From positions 1 to 64,000 of the forward strand of contig JAOPTR010000022.1 in assembly GCA_051531935.1 (NCBI GenBank): a DNA stretch of 64,000 bases, read 5' to 3'. Positions 44,293 to 53,099 of this stretch are shown here, piece after piece; the first letter of the stretch is position 1; every line of letters starts with the position of its first letter. Origin of the DNA: OCS116 sp051531935. GTDB lineage: Bacteria > Pseudomonadota > Alphaproteobacteria > Rhizobiales > OSC116. The notes below the pieces were generated by a model. It saw nothing but the letters and a program-made list of their open reading frames with translations, ran no database searches and was not told where the DNA came from. A program made the position numbers and the translations under genes.

Positions 44293-44748
44293 ATGTGGAG
44301 TAAAATTAAATCTTTTACCGATAAATTAATGGGCCAAAAACTGAGCGGTGCAGACTTGGAAGATGATGATTTTCAATTGTCAGCCGTAGCATTAATGGTT
44401 CATGCCGCCCGTATTGACGGCTTTTATAGCGCTGAAGAAGCCAGAGTGATGCATGGGCAAATTCAGAAGCATTTTAACATTAGCGAAGCAGAAGCGGCTA
44501 TTTTGATTAAAGACGCTGACAGTGCTGAACGTGAAGCGATTGACCTGTATAAATTCACCAGTAAATTAAATGATGAGTTGGACAATGATGGCCGCAAAGA
44601 AATTGTGCGTCTATTGTGGAAGATTGTTCTGGCTGACAATGAAATTACGCCTTTTGAAGATAATTTGGTGTGGCGTGTTTCGGAACTGCTTGGTGTTACG
44701 ACCAATGACAGAATTGCCATGCGTGAACAGGTGAAATCTAGCTTATAA
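44293..44748 (+). CDS. TerB family protein
   Basis: The product of about 151 residues has the all-helical TerB-like pattern: AVALMVHAARIDGFYSAEEA, DRKEIVRLLWKIVLADNEI-like spacing (here DGRKEIVRLLWK and VLADNEITPFEDNLVWRVSELLGV). Acidic residues typical of the metal-binding TerB core are present. It is not evidence for tellurite resistance by itself. Start: ATG 44293 or GTG 44281, both in frame. It follows hemY by about 20 bases and is probably in the same operon. Confidence 0.85.
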   Translation: MWSKIKSFTDKLMGQKLSGADLEDDDFQLSAVALMVHAARIDGFYSAEEARVMHGQIQKHFNISEAEAAILIKDADSAEREAIDLYKFTSKLNDELDNDGRKEIVRLLWKIVLADNEITPFEDNLVWRVSELLGVTTNDRIAMREQVKSSL

Positions 44749-44766
44749 TTGGATAATGGATATATT

Positions 44767-45555
44767 ATGAAAAAACCAGTGGCAGTGATTACAGGCGCAT
44801 CGGGCGGTATTGGCGAGCATTTGGCTTATCAATTTGCGACCATGGGTGAAGATTTACTATTGGTGGCGCGCTCGGGTGATAAATTGGCAGAGATTGCCGC
44901 TAAAATTACCCAAAAAAATACAGTTAAGGTTATGATTTTGGCCTTGGACCTAAGCCTGGCCGACGCTGCTGAAACATTGGTGACATATCTAGATGAAAAC
45001 AAGCTTTGTGTGAAGCATATGGTCAATAATGCTGGGTTTGGTTTGAATGGGTCTATGGCCGATTTGGATTTAGCCGCGCAAATCAATATGGTTGATTTGA
45101 ACGTGCGGTTATTGACTGATTTGTCGATACGGTTTTTACCTGAAATTGAAGCTAATGGTGGTGGCGTATTGAATGTAGCCTCGACCATTGCCTTTTTGCC
45201 TAGCCCTTATATGGGTGTTTATGGGGCATCTAAGGCTTATGTTTTGTCGTTTACTGAAAGTTTGGCCGAAGAGAATAAGACTAAGAATATAAAAATTAGC
45301 GCGATTTGCCCAGGCACAACGGAAACAGGTTTTGGCGAGCGAGCGCATTTAGACCGTTCTATTTTATTTGACTATTCGCCATTAATGAGCCCAGAAGTGG
45401 TGGCCAAAATTGGTTTTCAGGGATATATGCGCGGCCAAGTGATTGTGATTACTGGCAATACAAATAAGGTTTTGCCATTTATGTTGCGCTTAACACCAAG
45501 ATGGTTGGTACGGTTGATTGCGAGTAAATTACTTTCTACTGACGCTAAAAAATAA
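44767..45555 (+). CDS. Short-chain dehydrogenase/reductase
   Basis: The 262-residue product has the Rossmann motif TGASGGIGEHLA, VNNAGFG, the catalytic Ser in VASTIAF and the Tyr-Lys pair in YGASKAY, so the SDR active site is complete. It is NAD(P)-dependent, and the substrate is unknown. ATG 44767 is preferred to a TTG six codons earlier. It follows the TerB gene by 18 bases, apparently the last gene of the hemC run. A perfect hairpin follows. Confidence 0.9.
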   Translation: MKKPVAVITGASGGIGEHLAYQFATMGEDLLLVARSGDKLAEIAAKITQKNTVKVMILALDLSLADAAETLVTYLDENKLCVKHMVNNAGFGLNGSMADLDLAAQINMVDLNVRLLTDLSIRFLPEIEANGGGVLNVASTIAFLPSPYMGVYGASKAYVLSFTESLAEENKTKNIKISAICPGTTETGFGERAHLDRSILFDYSPLMSPEVVAKIGFQGYMRGQVIVITGNTNKVLPFMLRLTPRWLVRLIASKLLSTDAKK

Positions 45556-45582
45556 CTTTTTTATATCTGTATTTTGGAAGCA

Positions 45583-45607
45583 ACAAGCCTAACTGAGTTA
45601 GGCTTGT
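45583..45607. terminator. Hairpin between convergent SDR and maeB genes
   Basis: ACAAGCCTAA (45583-45592) and TTAGGCTTGT (45598-45607) form a perfect 10-bp stem around CTGAG. It likely serves both transcripts, although the T runs next to it are poor. Confidence 0.6.
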
Positions 45608-45627
45608 GCAATATTGTTATGCGTGTA

Positions 45628-47898
45628 TTAGTTATCTAAAATCTGTGCATCAACCACGCTGAGTGCGGTTAGGTTCATCAACCCTCTAGAGGTTGTAGTG
45701 TCGGTTACGATGTGCACTGGCTGCTTCATTCCCAAAAGAATTGGCCCAACGCTGAGGCCGTTGCCGACTGCTTTAAGCAAGTTAAAGCTAGCATTTGCGC
45801 TGTCCAAATTAGGGAACATAAGCAAGTTTGCACGGCCTTCTAGGCGTGAATTGGGGAATAATGCGTGACGAATTTCGGGGTCAATGGCGGCATCGGCGTG
45901 CATTTCGCCATCAACCTCTAAATCGGGTGCGATTTCATTGAGAATTTCGACAGCTCTGCGCATTTTTAGCGCGGATTTTGTTGGGGCATTACCAAAATTA
46001 CTATGGCTAATCATCGCCACTTTTGGCGTGATGCCAAAGCGTTGTAGCTCTTCTGCCGCCATTAAAGTGGTTTCGACAATCTCATCGACCGTTGGGATGG
46101 GCGTTACATAGGTATCGCTGAAGAAGAGCGCACCACCATCTAAAACCAAGCCCGACATGGCAGAAACATCACCAACTTCTTTGCGTTTGCCAATGATGTT
46201 TAGCACATATTTTAAATGCCAAAAATATTGACCATATGAACCACAAATCATGGCATCGACCTCGCCACGTTTTAACATGATGGAGGCAATTGCGGTTGTA
46301 TTGGTGCGGATGATGGTTTGCGCCTCGGCAGGTGTGACGCCATCACGCTCCATAAGGCTATGAAACTCTGCCCAATAATCGGAATAGCGGGCATCGTTTT
46401 CGGGATTACAAATTTCGAAGTCTTTATGGGGGCGAATGTGCAAACCCAGTTGCTCGCAACGGTTTTCGATAACCTCGGGGCGGCCAACGAGTACAGGAAT
46501 GGCGATGCCCTCATCAATTACCGTTTGTACTGTGCGCAGGACGCGGCGGTCTTCACCTTCGGCATAAACCACGCGTTTTGGGTTGGTTTTAGCGCGGTCA
46601 ATCACCGGCTTCATTAACATTTTTGAGCGGTAAACAAAGGCTTCTAGTTCGTTGCGATAGGCTGCAAAATCTTCTATTGGACGGGTGGCGACACCGCTAT
46701 CCATTGCGGCTTTGGCAACAGCAGGGGCGATCTCTACCAGCAAACGCTGATCGAATGGTTTCGGGATGACATAATCTCGCCCGAAGGTGAGTTTTTCGCC
46801 ACGGTAGGCGTTGGCGACCACTTCGGAAGCTTCGGCCATGGCAAGATCGGCAATGGCGACCACGCAAGCGCGTTTCATTTCTTCGTTAATTGTGGTGGCG
46901 CCTACATCTAACGCGCCTCTGAAAATAAACGGGAAACAAAGTACATTATTAACTTGGTTAGCACTATCGCTACGGCCAGTGGCGATGATGGCATCTGGCC
47001 GTGCGGCACGAGCTACATCGGGCATGATTTCTGGATTTGGGTTAGCGAGCGCAAGAATAAGCGGATCGCGTGCCATGGGTTTAATAAGCTCTGCATTGAG
47101 TAGATTTGGTGCAGAAAGACCAAGGAAAATATCGGCAGCGACCAAAGCGTCTTTAAGCTCGATTTTTTTGGCTTGTGCAAAATCCATTTTTTGGGCTGAT
47201 GCGTCTTTATGGCCTTTAAAAATGGGGCCAGTATGATCGAATAGATAGATATTTTCGCGTTTTGCGCCCAGTGTAAGCAGGAGGTTTAGGCATGCAATAC
47301 CTGCTGCACCGCCGCCTGTTGAAATGATTTTTACATCTTCAATTTTTTTATCGACCAGACGTAATGCGTTGAAAATAGCAGCGCCCGCTACAATGGCGGT
47401 GCCATGTTGATCATCATGAAAAACAGGAATGTTCATGCGTTTGCGCAAATCATTCTCGACGATAAAGCATTCTGGTGCCTTGATGTCTTCTAGATTAATG
47501 GCGCCAAAAGTTGGCTCTAACGCTGCAATGGCATCGGCTAGTTTTTTAGGATCTTTTTCGTTTAATTCGATGTCGAAAACATCAATGTCGGCGAATTTTT
47601 TGAAAAGAACGGCTTTGCCTTCCATCACAGGTTTGGAAGCGAGTGGCCCAATATCACCCAAGCCCAAAACGGCTGTACCATTGGTAACAACGCCCACTAA
47701 ATTACCGCGAATTGTATAATCACGTGCGGTTTGAGGGTCTCTTACGATTTCGAGACAGGCCTCGGCAACACCAGGTGAATAAGCGAGCGAAAGATCGCGT
47801 GCATTGCCCAACGGTTTGGTGGGGGTGATGGTCATTTTACCCGGTCTTGGGAATTTGTGATATTTTAGTGCCCGTTCTTTCAAACTATCGTCTGCCAT
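45628..47898 (-). CDS. maeB: NADP-dependent malic enzyme (malic enzyme / phosphotransacetylase-like fusion)
   Basis: The 756-residue product is the long MaeB type. The N-terminal malic enzyme part (about 1-430) has AYSPGVAEAC, GLGDIGPLASKPVMEGKAV, DDQHGTAIV and GGGAAGIACLNLLL. The C-terminal part (about 430-756) resembles phosphate acetyltransferase (MICGSYGQYFWHL, SHSNFGNAPTKSALKMRRAV), which in this family is usually regulatory. It decarboxylates malate to pyruvate with NADP+. The ATG has AGGG seven bases upstream. It is a single gene. Confidence 0.97.
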   Translation of the reverse strand: MADDSLKERALKYHKFPRPGKMTITPTKPLGNARDLSLAYSPGVAEACLEIVRDPQTARDYTIRGNLVGVVTNGTAVLGLGDIGPLASKPVMEGKAVLFKKFADIDVFDIELNEKDPKKLADAIAALEPTFGAINLEDIKAPECFIVENDLRKRMNIPVFHDDQHGTAIVAGAAIFNALRLVDKKIEDVKIISTGGGAAGIACLNLLLTLGAKRENIYLFDHTGPIFKGHKDASAQKMDFAQAKKIELKDALVAADIFLGLSAPNLLNAELIKPMARDPLILALANPNPEIMPDVARAARPDAIIATGRSDSANQVNNVLCFPFIFRGALDVGATTINEEMKRACVVAIADLAMAEASEVVANAYRGEKLTFGRDYVIPKPFDQRLLVEIAPAVAKAAMDSGVATRPIEDFAAYRNELEAFVYRSKMLMKPVIDRAKTNPKRVVYAEGEDRRVLRTVQTVIDEGIAIPVLVGRPEVIENRCEQLGLHIRPHKDFEICNPENDARYSDYWAEFHSLMERDGVTPAEAQTIIRTNTTAIASIMLKRGEVDAMICGSYGQYFWHLKYVLNIIGKRKEVGDVSAMSGLVLDGGALFFSDTYVTPIPTVDEIVETTLMAAEELQRFGITPKVAMISHSNFGNAPTKSALKMRRAVEILNEIAPDLEVDGEMHADAAIDPEIRHALFPNSRLEGRANLLMFPNLDSANASFNLLKAVGNGLSVGPILLGMKQPVHIVTDTTTSRGLMNLTALSVVDAQILDN

Positions 47899-48110
47899 GT
47901 AGCTGCCCTTGCTAGTGATTCGTTATTTTGTTTAGACTAAATGACAGAGTGAGCGCGGTAAAGCGCTATTTGGAAGAACCAATATAGGTCTAATATGGAT
48001 ATATTGGCGCTTGAGTATTAACCAAGCCACGCAAAAATTGGGGTGCTGCTATTGCTTTGGTAAATAAATTGCTTATATCTACAGCATAGTCAATTATTTA
48101 AGGTTACAAA

Positions 48111-48404
48111 ATGTTTGCGATTCTTTCTCTTATTAGCTCGATTATCAGTATTTTATTATTCATCCTGATTGCGAGCGCCATTATGAGCTGGCTCATTGCT
48201 TTTGGCATTATTAATATGAATAACCAATTTGTAGCCACAGTATATTCTAGCTTGCAACGTTTAACTGAGCCTTTGTTACGCCCGATTAGACGCTTTGTAC
48301 CACCAATGGGTGGTTTGGATATTTCGTTTATTATATTGATTTTGGCACTTTATTTTATTGATAATATTGTGAAAGTTGATCTGCCACGTTATTTGGGCAT
48401 GTGA
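48111..48404 (+). CDS. YggT family membrane protein
   Basis: The 97-residue product has two hydrophobic segments (IISILLFILIASAIMSWLIAF and ISFIILILALYFIDNIV) with the YggT core LTEPLLRPIRRFVPPMGGLD between. The family is linked to envelope and osmotic stress and to cell division in some bacteria, but its activity is not defined. The ATG has AAGG seven bases upstream. A terminator follows. Confidence 0.93.
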   Translation: MFAILSLISSIISILLFILIASAIMSWLIAFGIINMNNQFVATVYSSLQRLTEPLLRPIRRFVPPMGGLDISFIILILALYFIDNIVKVDLPRYLGM

Positions 48405-48436
48405 TAAACACCCATTGGATAGATTTTGAATTTTAA

Positions 48437-48467
48437 AAGGCTTGCCATTTGGGCAGGCCTTTTTTTG
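48437..48467 (+). terminator. Terminator of the YggT gene
   Basis: AAGGCTTGCC (48437-48446) pairs with GGCAGGCCTT (48452-48461) with one G-T wobble, followed by T to 48467. Confidence 0.85.
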
Positions 48468-48564
48468 GTTTTGAGCGCTAGGGTCTGGAAAATTAAATTG
48501 ATTTAGCCTGTAAAGGGGCTATAAAGGCGGCATATTTATACTTTTGGGCAAGGGAAATATCGCC

Positions 48565-49470
48565 ATGACAGACCAAACTTCACAAATTGCAGAACGTATT
48601 GATGGCCGCGCTGTGGCGCAGAGCTTGCGCGATAATCTGGCCAAAGGTGTGGCTAAAATTCAGGCTGAACATGGCATTACGCCTGCTTTGGCAGTGGTTT
48701 TGGTGGGTGAAGACCCTGCATCTGAAGTTTATGTGCGCATGAAAGGCAAGCAAACCAAAGAAATTGGTATGATTTCGATTGAACATAAGCTGCCTGCTGA
48801 TACGCCTGAGCAAGATGTTTTGGACTTGGTGCAACGTTTAAATGAAGATGCGAGCATTCATGGAATATTGGTTCAATTTCCTGTGCCTGAACATATTAGC
48901 CAACAAAAGATTATTGAACTTATTTCGCCTGCCAAAGACGTTGATGGTTTGCACCCGATTAATGCGGGTAAACTGGCGGCAGGTGTTGAAGGCTTGGTAT
49001 CATGCACGCCATTGGGTTGTGTGATGTTGGCCAAACAGACATTGGGTGATTTATCGGGCTTAAATGCCGTGGTGATTGGACGCTCTAACTTGGTTGGCAA
49101 GCCTGTTGCGCAATTATTGCTAAAGGAAAATGCAACGGTGACGATTTGTCATTCGCGCAGCCGTGATATTGAACAAATTTGTGCCAATGCTGATTTGCTG
49201 ATTGCAGCAGTTGGGCGCCCTAACATGGTCAAAGGCAATTGGATTAAAAAGGGCGCTTGTGTGATTGATGTGGGTATTAACCGCGTGGTACAAGGCGAAG
49301 GTAAAAAAGACAAATTAATTGGTGATGTTGATGCCGCAGAAGCGCAACTTGTGGCAGGCAGTTTAACGCCAGTACCTGGTGGCGTTGGCCCGATGACCAT
49401 TGCGTGTTTATTGCACAATACATTGCAAGCTTGTTGCGCACAGAATGACATTGAGATGGTTGAGGTTTAG
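48565..49470 (+). CDS. folD: Methylenetetrahydrofolate dehydrogenase / methenyltetrahydrofolate cyclohydrolase
   Basis: This bifunctional enzyme of one-carbon metabolism has 301 residues. VGEDPASEVYVRMKGKQTKE holds the catalytic Tyr and Lys, DVDGLHPINAGKL binds the folate, and GRSNLVGKPVAQLLL binds NADP. ATG 48565 is preferred to a TTG seven codons upstream; AGGGA lies upstream of it. A shared terminator separates it from the convergent ppa gene. Confidence 0.97.
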   Translation: MTDQTSQIAERIDGRAVAQSLRDNLAKGVAKIQAEHGITPALAVVLVGEDPASEVYVRMKGKQTKEIGMISIEHKLPADTPEQDVLDLVQRLNEDASIHGILVQFPVPEHISQQKIIELISPAKDVDGLHPINAGKLAAGVEGLVSCTPLGCVMLAKQTLGDLSGLNAVVIGRSNLVGKPVAQLLLKENATVTICHSRSRDIEQICANADLLIAAVGRPNMVKGNWIKKGACVIDVGINRVVQGEGKKDKLIGDVDAAEAQLVAGSLTPVPGGVGPMTIACLLHNTLQACCAQNDIEMVEV

Positions 49471-49510
49471 TCGCTTAAACTACCTGTAGATTTTACTATT
49501 TATGCATAAA

Positions 49511-49538
49511 AAAACCCGCAACGAGAGCTGCGGGTTTT
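49511..49538. terminator. Bidirectional terminator between folD and ppa
   Basis: AAAACCCGCA (49511-49520) and TGCGGGTTTT (49529-49538) form a perfect 10-bp stem around an 8-base loop. A and T flanks suit both directions. Confidence 0.9.
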
Positions 49539-49557
49539 AATTTGGAATTTGTGCGTA

Positions 49558-50076
49558 TTATGCGCGGTCAAAACCTTCGGTGATTTTTTGTTTGGCGGTT
49601 TCGGCGCCTTCAAAACCAACCACTTTAACCCATTTACCAGGTTCAAGGTCTTTATAACGTTCGAAGAAATGTTGAATTTTATCGACTGTTAGTTTTGGTA
49701 GATCATCAAGTGAATTGACATCTGTATATTCTGTTGTGACTTTATCATGTGGCACAGCGATGATTTTTTCGTCGCCACCGCTTTCATCTTCCATCAAAAA
49801 CACACCGATTGGACGGGCGCGGATGACGCTGCCTGGTACGACAGGTTGCGGTGAAACCACCAATACATCTACAGGATCGCCATCATCTGAAAGCGTTGCT
49901 GGAATGTAGCCATAGTTACAAGGGTAGTACATAGGAGTGAATAGAAAACGATCTACAAAAACAGCGCCAGATGCTTTATCGACTTCATATTTAATTGAAC
50001 TTCCTTGCGGAATTTCGATGATGACATTGATATCGTTAGGCACATCTTTGCCTGCTGGAATTTTACTTTCGTCCAT
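49558..50076 (-). CDS. ppa: Inorganic pyrophosphatase
   Basis: This 172-residue soluble family I pyrophosphatase hydrolyses PPi. The metal-binding signature is DDGDPVDVLVV, with YPCNYGYIPATL before it and GVFLMEDESGGDEKIIAVP after it. The length and C-terminal KWVKVVGFEGAE fit the bacterial type. It is on the same strand as DUF4167 upstream, 37 bases away. Confidence 0.97.
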   Translation of the reverse strand: MDESKIPAGKDVPNDINVIIEIPQGSSIKYEVDKASGAVFVDRFLFTPMYYPCNYGYIPATLSDDGDPVDVLVVSPQPVVPGSVIRARPIGVFLMEDESGGDEKIIAVPHDKVTTEYTDVNSLDDLPKLTVDKIQHFFERYKDLEPGKWVKVVGFEGAETAKQKITEGFDRA

Positions 50077-50113
50077 ATTCTTACTCTTTTGTTGGTTTCA
50101 TGGATTGTGGGAA

Positions 50114-50821
50114 TTAGCTATCGACTGGCTCGGCTGGTTTTTCAGCTTCTGCGGGCGTATCATCTGACAAAGCATTAGCAAGGGCATCTACAGTTTCGCT
50201 TTTAGGTGCAGGTTTGCGCTTTGGCCGCGTTACGCGTTTGCGCTTTGGTTTTTCTTCGGCTTTTGCAGCCTCGACTTGTTCCAAATCTGGTTGTTGATCT
50301 GAAGTTTCGTTATTGTCTAAAATGCTCACGGGCGCGTTTTCATTTTGCTCGGCAGCAGGTGCTTCGGCTTGTTGTTCGGCATTTTCGGCAGCTTGAGCGG
50401 CTTGCTGTTCGCGCTCGGCGGTTTGTTGATCGCGGCGTTCTTGCTGTGCTGCTTGTTGGGCATCAACTTTGGCTTGCTGAGCGGCTTTTTGCTCGGCTTG
50501 TTGCTCTTGGGCAATGCTTACAATGCGTTTGTAATGCTCGGCATGTTGGAAATAATTTTCGGCCATAATGCGGCTGCCTGCTGATATTGCATCATTAGCA
50601 AGCGACGTGTATTTATCGGCAATGGTTTGTGCGTTACCACGAATTTTTACATCTGGCCCATTGCTGTCGAAATTGCGGGTCAGCATGTTTTGTGGTTTGC
50701 CGCCATTATGGTTGTGATTATTATTATTGTTACGGCGATTATTATTATTATTGTTATTGCGGCCACGACGGTTATTTTGCTGGCCTTGTCTCGTACGATT
50801 GTTTTCGTTAGGGGATCTCAC
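50114..50821 (-). CDS. DUF4167 protein with asparagine-rich N-terminus
   Basis: The 235-residue product has the DUF4167 core (LTRNFDSNGPDVKIRGNAQ, then YFQHAEHYKRI) at about residues 45-105. Before it is a low-complexity stretch of Asn, Arg and His, where relatives mostly have Arg and Gly; after it come a Gln/Ala-rich probable coiled coil and a basic segment (KPKRKRVTRPKRKPAPK). An RNA-binding role is plausible but unproven. The start is GTG, inside a tandem 12-14-base duplication. The gene lies next to prmC-prfA, as usual in alphaproteobacteria. Confidence 0.88.
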   Translation of the reverse strand: MRSPNENNRTRQGQQNNRRGRNNNNNNNRRNNNNNHNHNGGKPQNMLTRNFDSNGPDVKIRGNAQTIADKYTSLANDAISAGSRIMAENYFQHAEHYKRIVSIAQEQQAEQKAAQQAKVDAQQAAQQERRDQQTAEREQQAAQAAENAEQQAEAPAAEQNENAPVSILDNNETSDQQPDLEQVEAAKAEEKPKRKRVTRPKRKPAPKSETVDALANALSDDTPAEAEKPAEPVDS

Positions 50822-50833
50822 TTAGGATCTCAC
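50808..50833 (-). repeat. Tandem duplication at the DUF4167 start codon
   Basis: On the plus strand, ttaggggatctcac (50808-50821) is followed directly by ttaggatctcac (50822-50833). On the minus strand this gives GTGAGATCCTAA immediately before GTGAGATCC..., so the upstream copy is a three-codon reading frame (GTG, two codons, stop) ending just before the real start. Confidence 0.7.
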
Positions 50834-51059
50834 TCTTTAATTTAGATTTGAAGTTTTTCTAATCAAGATATTCTCAATGATTAGCCATATACATTTACTG
50901 GTCAAAGTTTCAGCATGTTAGGGGAAAATAATGCGTTGTGCATTTCTATTTCTAATAAAACTGTATAATGAATTTTGATCTATTCCAACCGTTTATTGTA
51001 AAAAAACCGCAAATATGATTAAAAAATAGACTATTTATCCCCAAAACTAACAATAAGCC

Positions 51060-51974
51060 TTATATATTGGAATGATTTTTGATTTTGCTAATGATGACGC
51101 GCGGGTTACTGCCTAGATCAAATGCCAAGCCGTTTGGGGCTTGTTGGTTTTTATCTGCTCTATTTGGCATTTTGAACGATTGTGAATCGAACCCATGATC
51201 GGCCAGAATTTTAAACAGACCATCAGCCTGATCGAAGCCCATTTCGAAAATTAATATGCCATTTGGCTTGAGGTAATGCGCGGCTTGTTTAATGATGATG
51301 TGATAAGGGTCTAGGCCATCATCACCGCCATCTAAAGCCGAAATTGGATCATATAATTTTACATTTTCATCCAGACTTTTGATATCTGCACTTGGAATGT
51401 AAGGCGGGTTTGATAGTATAATGTCGAATTGTTGCGGTTCTATATTGGTGAACCAATCGGACTGAATGAATTTTGTGCGGTTTGCGAGGCCGAGATTATC
51501 GGCATTTTGGGTGGCAACTGACAGGGCTTTATCCGAAAAATCGGCACCTATGCCTGTGGCGTTTTTATATTCGCTAAGCAGGCTTAACAAGAGGCAACCT
51601 GAGCCAGTGCCAAGATCTAGAACGCGCAATGGCTTGGTGAGATTTGGTTGGAAATGCAATAGGGTTTCAATGAGGATTTCGCTATCTGCCCGTGGATCTA
51701 GAACATCTTCGCTAATGACGAAATCTAGGCCCCAAAATTCACGGGATTTTAGAATTTTCGACACAGGCATATGGTCTAGCGCTTGAGTTTCGGCGATTTT
51801 AAGCGTGGCTAATTGAGCTTCATCTATTATTGTGTTTTGTTGCAGGATGAATTGCGTGAAATCCAACTGTAAAAAGTGGCAAATGAGCACGCGTGCGTCT
51901 AGCTCGGCAGTAGGATTGCCGATTGAAGCTAATTTTTGAGTGAGAAATTGGTGATATTGCGCAATTGTTTGCAA
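51060..51974 (-). CDS. prmC: Peptide chain release factor N5-glutamine methyltransferase
   Basis: It methylates the GGQ glutamine of release factors. The product of about 305 residues has the SAM motif VLDLGTGSGCLLLSLL and the catalytic NPPYIPSADI, which binds the glutamine. I chose the TTG at 51974, just after the prfA stop with AAGAAGAG upstream. An ATG at 52022 would overlap prfA by 47 bases and add residues not typical of the family. The gene for its substrate, prfA, lies immediately upstream. Confidence 0.94.
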   Translation of the reverse strand: MQTIAQYHQFLTQKLASIGNPTAELDARVLICHFLQLDFTQFILQQNTIIDEAQLATLKIAETQALDHMPVSKILKSREFWGLDFVISEDVLDPRADSEILIETLLHFQPNLTKPLRVLDLGTGSGCLLLSLLSEYKNATGIGADFSDKALSVATQNADNLGLANRTKFIQSDWFTNIEPQQFDIILSNPPYIPSADIKSLDENVKLYDPISALDGGDDGLDPYHIIIKQAAHYLKPNGILIFEMGFDQADGLFKILADHGFDSQSFKMPNRADKNQQAPNGLAFDLGSNPRVIISKIKNHSNI

Positions 51975-51975
51975 T

Positions 51976-53055
51976 TTACATCTCTTCTTGTAGCGCTGAA
52001 AGCTTGCGGGCTTGATCATCATTAATCAAGGCGTTGATCATTTCGTGTAGGCCATCACCTGCGATGAGTTTATCGAGTTTATAGAGAGTGAGGTTGATGC
52101 GATGATCGGACACACGACCTTGTGGGAAGTTATAGGTACGAATGCGTTCTGAACGATCGCCACTGCCGACTTGATCTTTACGATCGCCTGCGCGGATGTC
52201 GTGCAAGCGTTGGCGTTCTGCTTCGTAAATACGTGAGCGCAATACCATCATGCCCTTGGCACGGTTTTTATGTTGGCTTTTTTCGTCTTGTTGCGACACA
52301 ACAATGCCTGTGGGAATATGTGTGATGCGCACCGCACTATCGGTGGTATTTACTGATTGTCCGCCTGGACCTGAGGCACGGAAAACGTCGATACGTAGGT
52401 CTTTATCTTCGATATGTACGTCGACTTCTTCGGCTTCGGGCAACACAGCGACTGTTGCGGCTGATGTATGCACGCGGCCACCAGATTCGGTAGACGGCAC
52501 ACGTTGCACGCGGTGAACGCCAGACTCATATTTAAGTTTGGCGAAAACGCCTTTGCCCGTTACGGTGGCAGTGATTTCTTTGAAACCGCCACGTTCTGAA
52601 GCGCTGGCAGTCATGGTTTCGACCTTCCAACCGTTAAGCGCAGCATAACGTTGATACATGCGGAACAAATCTCCTGCGAAAAGGGCAGCTTCATCGCCAC
52701 CTGTACCTGCACGCACTTCTAAAATGGCGTTTTTCTCATCGGCCATGTCTTTTGGAAGCAGTTGAATTTGTAGATCATGCTCTAATGTAGGTAAAGTTTT
52801 TTCGAGGCTTAAGGCTTCTTCTTTGGCCATTTCGATCATTTCGGCATCTGAATCTTTGTCGTTCAGAATTTCTTTTAGATCTAAGATTTCTTGGCGGGTG
52901 TCCATAATCGCACGAAGCATTTCGACCACGGGTGCCAGATCGGCATGCTCTTTAGATAGGCTGACAAGCTTATCGGGCGCAGGGCCTGATGAAAGCTCTG
53001 ATTCTACCGCATCGAAACGGCCGATTAATTGGTCTATTTTTTCTTGTTTGATCAT
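51976..53055 (-). CDS. prfA: Peptide chain release factor 1
   Basis: It reads UAA and UAG stop codons and triggers peptide release. The 359-residue length is usual. GGQ is in RASGPGGQSVNTTDSAVR (about residue 230). EVRAGTGGDEAALFAGDLFRMY, HRVQRVPSTESGGRVHTS and DRSERIRTYNFPQGRVSDHR are family blocks. It is followed by prmC with a one-base gap. Confidence 0.98.
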   Translation of the reverse strand: MIKQEKIDQLIGRFDAVESELSSGPAPDKLVSLSKEHADLAPVVEMLRAIMDTRQEILDLKEILNDKDSDAEMIEMAKEEALSLEKTLPTLEHDLQIQLLPKDMADEKNAILEVRAGTGGDEAALFAGDLFRMYQRYAALNGWKVETMTASASERGGFKEITATVTGKGVFAKLKYESGVHRVQRVPSTESGGRVHTSAATVAVLPEAEEVDVHIEDKDLRIDVFRASGPGGQSVNTTDSAVRITHIPTGIVVSQQDEKSQHKNRAKGMMVLRSRIYEAERQRLHDIRAGDRKDQVGSGDRSERIRTYNFPQGRVSDHRINLTLYKLDKLIAGDGLHEMINALINDDQARKLSALQEEM

Positions 53056-53099
53056 AGCTTACGCCTTACCCTGCCTTTTACGCCAGGGTAATTTCCTAT

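Noticed and set aside
44293..44748. Tellurite resistance locus
   Set aside because: Only a single TerB-fold gene is present, without terA, terC, terD or terZ partners, so resistance cannot be inferred.
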